Assembly: GCA_947631275.1 (NCBI GenBank) | Contig: CANRKR010000017.1 | Location: 1-38,398 of the forward strand | Direction: 5' to 3' | Source of the DNA: an uncultured Akkermansia sp. | Lineage (GTDB): Bacteria > Verrucomicrobiota > Verrucomicrobiia > Verrucomicrobiales > Akkermansiaceae | DNA: 38,398 nt | Position numbers and translations under genes: made by a program | Notes under the pieces: model-generated | What the model saw: the letters and a program-made list of their open reading frames with translations, nothing else | Told to the model about the DNA's origin: nothing | Databases searched by the model: none | Part shown: positions 1-5,891 of the stretch, one piece after another | Numbering within the stretch: the stretch's first letter is position 1 | How the letters are laid out: each line of letters begins with the position of its first letter

Positions 1-246
1 GGTGAATGTCAGGAAGAAAACTACAGAGAATGCACTTACTGGCAGTACGGGATCGTGCAATACAACAAAGAAAACGTCGATGCCTCGCGCGACTGGAAAG
101 ACGTGACCAAAAAATACCTGAAGGAACACCCGGAAGAATTTGAAGGGAGCGTCGTGCTTCCCATCGATTTGGAGATGCCGGATTATTTGAATGAATTGGG
201 GAAATTGAAGTCACGCAGACATCGGACGAGTAAAAAACGACACTAA
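1..246 (+). CDS. C-terminal end of an unidentified protein (5' end outside window)
   Basis: The frame is open from the first base and ends at TAA 244-246, giving 81 visible residues. The visible part has two Cys near the left edge, a Trp/Tyr-rich stretch, then VTKKYLKEHPEEF and a very basic C-terminus (KSRRHRTSKKRH). The YLKEHPE stretch faintly recalls Rap1a/Tai-type small secreted proteins, but the match is too short to assign a family. An internal GTG at 55 could be a start, but the uninterrupted upstream frame favours a longer protein beginning outside the window. Function unknown. Confidence 0.5.
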   Translation, partial: GECQEENYRECTYWQYGIVQYNKENVDASRDWKDVTKKYLKEHPEEFEGSVVLPIDLEMPDYLNELGKLKSRRHRTSKKRH

Positions 247-372
247 TGCGGAACGAATCTGCGATGAAGCAGGGGAGAATGCAGAAAATCCAACCGAACG
301 AAATTTTGTCCTCCGGCGAGGTATCGGGGGATAATCCGAACACAAGATAAAAACCAACACATAACATACGCC

Positions 373-804
373 ATGAAAAATACACTCCTGATTTCAGCTC
401 TCTCGGCAATACTGGCGCTGAGCAGCTGCGTCTCCCACAAAATGGAAGATGAGAATATCGCGAGGACAGATATACGACTTGAACAAGCGAACTATCGAGT
501 TATCGCCACACAAGTTAAAGGAGAAAGCACCGGTTTCCATATCCTGAGCGCGGTACCAACGAGCATCCCCACAAGTCTCGCGGATTTGGGGAAATTAGCT
601 AAACTGTCCCCGGACGGCGGCATTACGATTAAAGATGCTACTAAAGTACAGGCTATAGAAAACCTGTACAAAAATTGCGGGGATCTTCGGAATCGTCCGA
701 CAGCCCTGATCAATCTTCGTGAGCAGACAGGGGGAACAAATTACTTTATTTTCTCGCGTCCCAAGACGACGGTTACTGCCGATGTCATCGAGTTCACCCA
801 TTGA
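373..804 (+). CDS. Small DUF6567-like lipoprotein
   Basis: This 143-residue protein begins with Lys3 and a hydrophobic stretch ending in the lipobox LSSC (Cys19), so it is probably lipid-anchored. The mature part is alpha/beta. It has a central segment on a helix-forming residue pattern (AIENLYKNCGDL) and ends with repeated beta-strand-like sequence (TALINLREQTGG, RPKTTVTADVIEF). This order resembles DUF6567 lipoproteins, short predicted envelope proteins of Bacteroidota and relatives whose function is unknown. The family call is from memory of the pattern and is moderate. No clear Shine-Dalgarno sequence precedes ATG 373. A TAACAT hexamer lies 5 nt upstream, but no good -35 was found. A hairpin at 843-862 follows. 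Confidence 0.65.
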   Translation: MKNTLLISALSAILALSSCVSHKMEDENIARTDIRLEQANYRVIATQVKGESTGFHILSAVPTSIPTSLADLGKLAKLSPDGGITIKDATKVQAIENLYKNCGDLRNRPTALINLREQTGGTNYFIFSRPKTTVTADVIEFTH

Positions 805-842
805 GATTCTCGATTAGTAAAAAAGATCACAAAGGCGGCGGG

Positions 843-862
843 GGCGGAGATTCGTCTCCGCC
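843..862. terminator. Strong GC hairpin after the DUF6567-like gene
   Basis: GGCGGAGA and TCTCCGCC form a perfect 8-bp stem with a TTCG tetraloop, 38 nt after the stop at 804. The plus side has only a weak U-rich stretch (CTTCCTATTTG). The minus side has TTT and later TTTTTT. It could act as a terminator in either direction. Confidence 0.6.
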
Positions 863-1212
863 GCTTCCTATTTGCTCCATCCCTTTATTTCTTGGCTATG
901 TCCCACCACAGTGTTGATTTTTAAAGAATCTTTCATGCAGTTAGACTTAATGTGTTAGAGTTACTAAGGCAATGGGTAAGCCCTTGCCCTCTACACTTCG
1001 GTCAACGGGTAACATCGGGTGCTTCTTTCTTATGCTCTCATAAGTGAAGCTATTATCGACGCGCGATAACCCTACTCGAACATTCTTATTTAGAGGCTTG
1101 TTCATGCTCATGTTTTTTCAACACTTTGGCAGGACAGAGCCAAATTCTATACATCCAATTCTACCCCTGGGTTTTCTAATGCGTTTGCCTTGGCGGTGAA
1201 GAGAATCGCAAC
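863..1212. other. Sparse, AT-richer stretch with no convincing gene
   Basis: These 350 bases separate the hairpin from the end of the HAD phosphatase gene. Base composition is visibly more AT-rich than the flanks. Apart from the doubtful 54-codon frame at 947-1111 (minus), I see no RNA gene, repeat or recognisable protein remnant. TAGAAT hexamers occur on the minus strand but without a matching -35. Confidence 0.5.
947..1111 (-). CDS. Doubtful 54-residue ORF
   Basis: ATG at 1111 (minus) opens a 54-codon frame ending at TAA 947. The product is basic and hydrophilic, contains VRVGLSRVDNSFTYESIRK, and ends in ALVTLTH. I recognise no family. It has a second in-frame ATG two codons in and no Shine-Dalgarno sequence. 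A TAGAAT hexamer about 33 nt upstream lacks a convincing -35. It is either a small orphan gene or the remnant of a decayed gene in an otherwise empty stretch. Confidence 0.25.
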   Translation of the reverse strand: MSMNKPLNKNVRVGLSRVDNSFTYESIRKKHPMLPVDRSVEGKGLPIALVTLTH

Positions 1213-1902
1213 TCAAATTCCCAGCAAACAGGCAAGCGTGAAAGCAAGAGGGGAAGAGATGCCGCCAGGGCAGAGGATTTCTACTTCTACGGGGGCTTGT
1301 TGCACAAGGCGAGTGGAAGGATTCACCAGAACTGCGCGAGAACAGATGGAGAGTAGCGGCAGGTCTGCCACGCTGTCGGTATAGCCGAGGTCGGCATGGA
1401 AGATACCGGCAGCAGCAAGCCGCCGCAGCTTTACAACGCCCCGGTTGTTGCCGGGCGCCTCAATGCGCGGGAAGAGCGGCACGCGGTCGTGTGCAAGCTG
1501 CAGAGGTGTCGCAATAACCTTTCGAATGCCAAGCAGCTCCGCAAGGGGACGAGTCCACCACGAGGGAGACGCGGAACAGAGGATCACCTCGTCTCCGTCA
1601 GTTAGATGCTGTTCCAGACGCTGCCGTAGCTCAGGAAAGACAGAGGGAAGCAATTCCTGCTCCGCGAAAGCTCGACATTCAGATTGCAGCTGAGCACCGG
1701 AAAGTCCCCAGACAAAGGAAAAAAAGGCACGTTTCGCCGCCTCCGGGCGCATAATACGCAACGCCGTCAGCAGAGCTACGGGAAGAAAAAGCAGCAGATA
1801 AGCCCGACGCCACCACCCGAAACGATGCAACATCCACCGAGCAAAGCGCAACTGAGAATCGCCCGCAAAAAGCGTGCCGTCCATGTCAAAAACGACCGTC
1901 AT
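1213..1902 (-). CDS. HAD-superfamily subfamily IB phosphatase (SerB-like)
   Basis: The 229-residue protein has the HAD signatures in order. Motif I is DMDGT (Asp6 nucleophile, Asp8 acid/base). A hydrophobic helical cap insert follows (around residues 25-70). Motif II is VILCSASP, the motif III Lys lies in GVVKLRRL, and motif IV is GYTDSVADLPLL. HAD-IB enzymes hydrolyse small phosphomonoesters such as phosphoserine or phospholipid head-group phosphates. The substrate cannot be read from the sequence. The hydrophobic cap helix (LLLFLPVALLTAL) suggests membrane proximity, as in PGP/PSP-like members. The gene is last in a minus-strand operon, and its start overlaps the rhomboid gene by 17 nt, implying translational coupling. 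Confidence 0.85.
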   Translation of the reverse strand: MTVVFDMDGTLFAGDSQLRFARWMLHRFGWWRRAYLLLFLPVALLTALRIMRPEAAKRAFFSFVWGLSGAQLQSECRAFAEQELLPSVFPELRQRLEQHLTDGDEVILCSASPSWWTRPLAELLGIRKVIATPLQLAHDRVPLFPRIEAPGNNRGVVKLRRLAAAGIFHADLGYTDSVADLPLLSICSRAVLVNPSTRLVQQAPVEVEILCPGGISSPLAFTLACLLGI

Positions 1903-2641
1903 CTCTACGTCTTTTGAGGTAACGGTAACGCCAGATGCCCATCACGATGGCGGAAAAAATGATACCCCCCAGATGGCCTGCCTCGCCGCCAGCGTTATGC
2001 CCGTCAACCGACACTACCAGCACCGCAAAAGCAAGGGTCACTAGCGCAAAAGTACGCATCGTCATCCTGACAGGGGGGAAAACAAGCTGCACTACGCTGT
2101 GGGGGTACAGGAATGCCACAGCGATGAGCACACCATAGATCGCCGCACTGGCACCCACCATTGGCACCAGTTGCCAAAATTGCAATTCCGCATGACCGGT
2201 GTAGTCAGCCATGATCTGAACGAGTTGGAATTGCGCGATAGAATTCACCTGAGAGAAGAAACCCAGCCATGCCAACAGTGAGGAAAAGAGAGCTCCCATC
2301 ACGCCACAACTCAGGTAGAAGAGCAGGAAACGCCGAGGCCCCATTACATTTTCCACTGCAGGTCCGAAGAAATAGAGAGCCCACATGTTGAAGACAAGAT
2401 GCCATATGCCGGCATGCAGAAATTGGTACGTAATGAGCCGCCACAGCTCGCCCTCCATGAAACAGGACATCCACGAATATGAGCCTCGCACCATGAGCAA
2501 CGATTCCGGCTCTCCGGCAGAAGGAAATTCGATGTTGAAAATTGCCGGAACCTGCAGGATACCGCCTAGAAGAAACACAATGACGTTCGAAAGCAAAAGT
2601 GCTGTCGTCATGCTCATCTGCCCGCGAAATAAACTACTCAT
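1886..2641 (-). CDS. Rhomboid-family intramembrane serine protease
   Basis: This is a multi-pass protein of about 251 residues. It has the rhomboid layout: a helix carrying HAGIWHLVFNMWALYFFG (His...His...Asn of the oxyanion region), the Ser in GASAAIYG, and the catalytic His in EAGHLGG on the last core helix. The Ser motif is GASA rather than the usual GxSG, so the residue after the nucleophile is Ala. The Ser/His dyad itself is intact. The C-terminus is cytosolic and basic (KRRRDDGR). ATG 2641 is preferred. A TTG at 2677 would overlap the upstream stop by 4 nt and add 12 residues. The substrate is unknown, and the membrane-protein and HAD neighbours do not reveal it. Confidence 0.85.
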   Translation of the reverse strand: MSSLFRGQMSMTTALLLSNVIVFLLGGILQVPAIFNIEFPSAGEPESLLMVRGSYSWMSCFMEGELWRLITYQFLHAGIWHLVFNMWALYFFGPAVENVMGPRRFLLFYLSCGVMGALFSSLLAWLGFFSQVNSIAQFQLVQIMADYTGHAELQFWQLVPMVGASAAIYGVLIAVAFLYPHSVVQLVFPPVRMTMRTFALVTLAFAVLVVSVDGHNAGGEAGHLGGIIFSAIVMGIWRYRYLKRRRDDGRF

Positions 2642-2673
2642 GAACGTAGGGATGGTTGGTAGAGAAAATATGT

Positions 2674-3066
2674 TCAAGAATCCGATGAATGAGAAAGGCG
2701 CTTGCTGAGACTGTGGATCTCCTCATACGTGAGCAAGTGCTCCATGAGGCATGCTATTTCATTCGCGCGTTCACGACTCAGCCCCGCCACCTCGCGCATG
2801 AAGCGCCGTAGGATGCTGTGTGCCTGAATCACCTTCTCAGCATATTCCTCGCCGCGCGAGGTGAGTTCGATGGGCGCGTATTGACGGTACTGCACAAGTC
2901 CCTGCTCTGCAAGACGGCGCACAGCTACAGTAACACTCGGTTTTTTAACATCAAGGCGCTGCGCAATATCCTGTACGCGGGCAGCCCCCTTCTCACGGCA
3001 GAGGTGTCCAATGCATTCCAAATAATCCTCTGCACTACGGGAGAGGCGGATGAATTCTTGTTTCAT
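2674..3066 (-). CDS. DtxR/MntR-type metal-dependent transcriptional regulator
   Basis: With ATG 3066, which overlaps the upstream stop as ATGA, the protein has 130 residues. An N-terminal winged helix (ARVQDIAQRLDVKKPSVT, wing around 60-72) precedes the dimerisation/metal domain. Predicted ligands are Asp14, Glu17, His83, Cys106, Glu109 and His110. The Asp resembles MntR Asp8, while Cys-x-x-Glu-His resembles the DtxR primary site, so the preferred metal (Mn or Fe) is uncertain. There is no C-terminal SH3-like domain, making it the short two-domain form. It sits inside an operon with rlmD and rhomboid and no metal transporter is adjacent. Its targets are therefore elsewhere or unknown. ATG 3093 would add 9 residues. 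Confidence 0.87.
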   Translation of the reverse strand: MKQEFIRLSRSAEDYLECIGHLCREKGAARVQDIAQRLDVKKPSVTVAVRRLAEQGLVQYRQYAPIELTSRGEEYAEKVIQAHSILRRFMREVAGLSRERANEIACLMEHLLTYEEIHSLSKRLSHSSDS

Positions 3067-4283
3067 GATGTCTGATCGAGGGTTGTCACGCATTCCAAAT
3101 GCTTGGTTTGAGGGAACAGGTCGAAAGGTTGCACAGCAAGCACACGATAACCTGCTTCTCGAAAAGCCACGAGGTCGCGCACCTGCGTAGCAGGATTGCA
3201 GGAAACATACACGACACGGGACGGCCCGAAAGCGAACAGCTGGTCAAGAAACGCCTTGTCGCAACCCTTGCGCGGAGGATCAATAATTACCGCCGTCTCT
3301 GCTGGTGGAAAATCCACCTGGGAAAAGATAGCCTCCGCACTCGCTGCGAGGAAGTGCGCATTCCTGATACCATTGGATTCGGCGTTGAAACGAGCCCAAT
3401 CTGCACTAGTTTCACTCACCTCCACCCCCACAACCTTTTCAAACCGCGAAGCGAGGCAAAGCGAAAAAAGGCCACTACCACAATAGGCATCCACCAAAAA
3501 ATGCGCACCGGATCCGCAAGCCTGCTGCGCAACGTACTCCGTGAACACCGGAAGGATAAAGGGATTGTTCTGGAAAAAATCTCCGGCAAGGAAATGGAAA
3601 GTGATGTTTCCAACTTGTTGGCAGCAGACGGCGCGAGGATTGGTAAGCACGACATCCTCACTCACACGCAACAGGAGGGTCGCCCCTCGGCGATACTGCG
3701 CAGCAGATTCTCGCACTTGCCGACGAAGCGCAGGCAAAAGCTCATTGATAGGATCCATCGCGATGGGGCAGCGCGAAATATCGCAAAGCTCGCTGCGACT
3801 GCCGACCCGAAGGAAACCGATACTGCCGATCTTTGCGTCGCGTGGTTTGTTGAAATGTGGGGTAATCTTGGAGCGGTACGCATACACTTGCGAGGTGGAG
3901 ACAGGATCATTCACCGGCGTCTCAATACCCGCTTGCAAGCGCATAAGATCCACCACCTGCCTGCGCTTCCACGCCAGCTGTTCCTCGTAGCGCACATGCT
4001 GATAACAGCAGCCCCCGCAGATTCCATATACCGGGCAAACCGGCTGCACACGATTCAAACTAATCTCCTGAACCTCAACAAGATCTGCCCATGAACAATT
4101 TCTATCATTGCGGTAGATGCGCGCGCGTACACGTTCCCCCGGCAGTGTGAAAGGCACAAACACCACCCGCCCATCAATGCGTCCCACTCCCTCACCCTCG
4201 TTGGATAAGGCATCAATGCGAAGCTCCACCTCCTCGTGGTATGCGAAAGGCTGAGGCACAAAGTGTCGGGGTACTTTTTCCAT
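3063..4283 (-). CDS. rlmD: 23S rRNA uracil-C5 methyltransferase, RlmD/RumA type
   Basis: The roughly 406-residue enzyme opens with a TRAM-type RNA-binding segment (VELRIDALSNEGEGVGRI). It then carries an iron-sulfur Cys set (C-x5-C-x2-C in CPVYGICGGC plus Cys in ELCDISRC). The SAM-dependent domain follows with DAYCGSGLFSL, IIDPPRKG, the catalytic Cys in YVSCNPAT and the general-base Glu in HLECVTTL. These features define the TrmA/RumA family. The 4Fe-4S cysteines favour RlmD/RlmC-like rRNA enzymes over TrmA, but the exact target uridine is inferred. ATG 4283 is preferred, and a TTG at 4304 overlaps the preceding stop. The gene overlaps the downstream regulator by 4 nt. Confidence 0.9.
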   Translation of the reverse strand: MEKVPRHFVPQPFAYHEEVELRIDALSNEGEGVGRIDGRVVFVPFTLPGERVRARIYRNDRNCSWADLVEVQEISLNRVQPVCPVYGICGGCCYQHVRYEEQLAWKRRQVVDLMRLQAGIETPVNDPVSTSQVYAYRSKITPHFNKPRDAKIGSIGFLRVGSRSELCDISRCPIAMDPINELLPALRRQVRESAAQYRRGATLLLRVSEDVVLTNPRAVCCQQVGNITFHFLAGDFFQNNPFILPVFTEYVAQQACGSGAHFLVDAYCGSGLFSLCLASRFEKVVGVEVSETSADWARFNAESNGIRNAHFLAASAEAIFSQVDFPPAETAVIIDPPRKGCDKAFLDQLFAFGPSRVVYVSCNPATQVRDLVAFREAGYRVLAVQPFDLFPQTKHLECVTTLDQTS

Positions 4284-4300
4284 CGTGATAAGGAGGAGCC

Positions 4301-4783
4301 TCAACTATTGTACAATTTTCCGTCTATGTCCATGGGCAAAACCTTCGGCAATCCCGGGGAACGTAATCCACGCTGTTCCGCAGGATCCGGCAGTGATCTG
4401 CTGTTCTCCTCCGCAGTCCCCTCCCCGCCGCTGCGTTCCAGCATGCGCGTCTTGCCAAGAGGAAGAACTAACGAATTCTGTACATTCGGAACTTCGTCTT
4501 CAGAACGCACCGCATTCTCCTCATGCATTTCTGCTATCAACTTTCGCGCTTCCTCCCTCTGAGCATCCGTCGGCACGATGCTATTTGCAGCCTGCTCACT
4601 ATCCGGAGAAGCATCAGAATTCCCATTTGCTTCAGCATCAACCGCTCTCTTATGCGTCAATCGCACAGTCTCAACCAACTCCGCTCCCTTTCGTTGCGGC
4701 GCAAGATGCGACCGCACCCACGAACACGAACTCATGGACGCCATCACCAACGTAAGTACCGCAATCACACAGCTTTTTCCCAT
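4301..4783 (-). CDS. Hypothetical lipoprotein, first gene of the rlmD operon
   Basis: This 160-residue protein has a signal peptide ending in the lipobox MSSC (Cys20). A hydrophilic, charged region of low complexity follows, containing a helical stretch (AQREEARKLIAEMHEENA) and a Pro/Gly-rich tail. I recognise no family. It is probably a largely disordered lipid-anchored envelope protein. The start ATG at 4783 lies only 6 nt from a -10-like TAGGAT, which predicts a leaderless mRNA. It shares an 88-bp divergent promoter region with ridA. Confidence 0.65.
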   Translation of the reverse strand: MGKSCVIAVLTLVMASMSSCSWVRSHLAPQRKGAELVETVRLTHKRAVDAEANGNSDASPDSEQAANSIVPTDAQREEARKLIAEMHEENAVRSEDEVPNVQNSLVLPLGKTRMLERSGGEGTAEENSRSLPDPAEQRGLRSPGLPKVLPMDIDGKLYNS

Positions 4784-4789
4784 GCCTCC

Positions 4790-4818
4790 ATCCTACCACA
4801 CCCCTGCAGATTTGGCAA
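4790..4818 (-). promoter_or_regulatory. Predicted promoter of the lipoprotein-rlmD-dtxR-rhomboid-HAD operon
   Basis: On the minus strand, TTGCCA (4818-4813) and TAGGAT (4795-4790) are separated by 17 bp. The -10 ends 6 nt before ATG 4783. With a usual start point about 7 nt after the -10, the transcript would begin at or next to the A of the start codon. Confidence 0.6.
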
Positions 4819-4837
4819 GTCACGGCACATTACGATC

Positions 4838-4865
4838 TTGACATTTTAACGGGCGAGAGTAGCAT
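4838..4865 (+). promoter_or_regulatory. Predicted promoter of ridA-coaC
   Basis: A consensus -35 TTGACA (4838-4843), a 16-bp spacer and TAGCAT (4860-4865) lie on the plus strand. The -10 ends 6 nt before ATG 4872, predicting a leaderless mRNA. The two divergent -35 boxes here are only 19 bp apart, so the promoters are probably mutually influenced. Confidence 0.65.
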
Positions 4866-4871
4866 GAAGGC

Positions 4872-5342
4872 ATGCAATTCAACGCGCGTGTTCTTGAAGA
4901 AAAGGGGCTGCAGCTTCCCCAACCTCCGCAGCCGGTGGGATCCTATGTGCAATGCATTCGCACAGGCAACCTGCTGCATCTCTCTGGCGGCATCTCGGTG
5001 GACGGGGAAGGAGCATTCTACGGCAAGCTTGGGCGCGATCTCACTGTGGAGGAAGGACAGAAGGCTGCCGCAGCTGCTATCCTGAATCGTCTCGCCGTCA
5101 TCCGGGCTGAACTCGGCAGCTTTGAGCCCATCACCCGCATCGTCGCGGTAAACGGCTTTGTGAATTGCGTCCCGGAATTTACAGACCAGGCGAAAGTGCT
5201 CAACGGAGCGTCGGATCTCCTGGTGGAACTTTTCGGACCGGAAGCAGCTCACTCTCGCTCGGCTGTCGGCGTAGCGAGTCTGCCCCTCGGCGTAGCTGTC
5301 GAAATCAATATGATCGTTGAGTTCGACCCCTCTCGTCTCTGA
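4872..5342 (+). CDS. RidA/YjgF-family enamine/imine deaminase
   Basis: The 156-residue protein matches the RidA fold. A strand pair QCIRTGNLLHLSGG is followed by a helix with AAAAAILNRLAVIRAEL, the FVNCVPEFTDQAKVLNGASD segment and the signature RSAVGVASLPLGVAVEI. The Arg of that signature is the family's substrate-binding Arg. RidA proteins hydrolyse reactive 2-aminoacrylate-type enamines released by PLP enzymes. The size and signature fit the longer subgroup (about 150 residues), and its true substrate is unproven. An overlapping ATG at 4864 is out of frame. coaC begins 15 nt after its stop, so the pair is probably one transcript. Confidence 0.88.
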   Translation: MQFNARVLEEKGLQLPQPPQPVGSYVQCIRTGNLLHLSGGISVDGEGAFYGKLGRDLTVEEGQKAAAAAILNRLAVIRAELGSFEPITRIVAVNGFVNCVPEFTDQAKVLNGASDLLVELFGPEAAHSRSAVGVASLPLGVAVEINMIVEFDPSRL

Positions 5343-5357
5343 TTTTTCCTTCCGGCC

Positions 5358-5891
5358 ATGGCCTTTGTCGTTCTGGGAATCTGTGGCTCCATCGCCGCTT
5401 ACAAGGCGGCTGATGTTGCCTCTTCCCTGGTGAAAGCCGGACATGAGGTGCACTGCGTCTGCACCCCGGCGGCGTTGAATTTCGTAACTCCTCTGACGCT
5501 GCATACACTGTCGCGCAACCCTGTCATCTGCAACCTGGATGATGAAATGACGGACTGGATGCCGATGCACATCATGCTGGCACAGAAGGCAGACGTGCTG
5601 GCCATCGTTCCGGCAAGTGCAAACACCATGGCCTGCATGGCCCGGGGACTGGCGCCCAATGCTCTTACAAGTCTCTATCTGGCCACGCGCGCCAAAGTGC
5701 TCTTTTTCCCCGCTATGAACACGCAGATGTGGGAGCACAAGGCCACGCAGGAAAATGTAAGCATCCTCCTATCGCGCGGGCACAGCGTTATCGGCCCTGC
5801 GGAAGAGGGAACTCTGGCGTGCGGAACCACCGGCAAGGGACGTCTGGTGCCGGTCGAGCAAATCACGCAGGCTATCCTCAATTGCATTTAA
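5358..5891 (+). CDS. coaC: Stand-alone phosphopantothenoylcysteine decarboxylase (CoaC flavoprotein)
   Basis: At 177 residues this is only the HFCD flavoprotein half of the usual CoaBC. It has the FMN-binding start LGICGSIAAYKAAD, the active-site His in MPMHIMLAQKADV, and PASANTMACMARGLAPN. The substrate motif PAMNTQMW and the Cys flap GTLACGTTGKGRL are also present. It decarboxylates 4'-phosphopantothenoylcysteine in CoA synthesis. No CoaB synthetase domain follows, and no coaB is seen in the window, so the ligase must be encoded elsewhere. Its last 4 nt overlap the 3' end of the convergent sulfatase gene. Confidence 0.88.
   Translation: MAFVVLGICGSIAAYKAADVASSLVKAGHEVHCVCTPAALNFVTPLTLHTLSRNPVICNLDDEMTDWMPMHIMLAQKADVLAIVPASANTMACMARGLAPNALTSLYLATRAKVLFFPAMNTQMWEHKATQENVSILLSRGHSVIGPAEEGTLACGTTGKGRLVPVEQITQAILNCI

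Noticed and set aside
863..1212. tRNA or other RNA gene in the sparse stretch
   Set aside because: No cloverleaf, T-loop GTTCGA context or known RNA motif could be folded by eye.
3099..4094. 331-codon plus-strand frame opposite rlmD
   Set aside because: Antisense to the RlmD motifs, with no signal or family resemblance.
4864..5085. Alternative start ATG 4864 near ridA
   Set aside because: It is out of frame with the RidA motifs and gives a product with no resemblance to any family.
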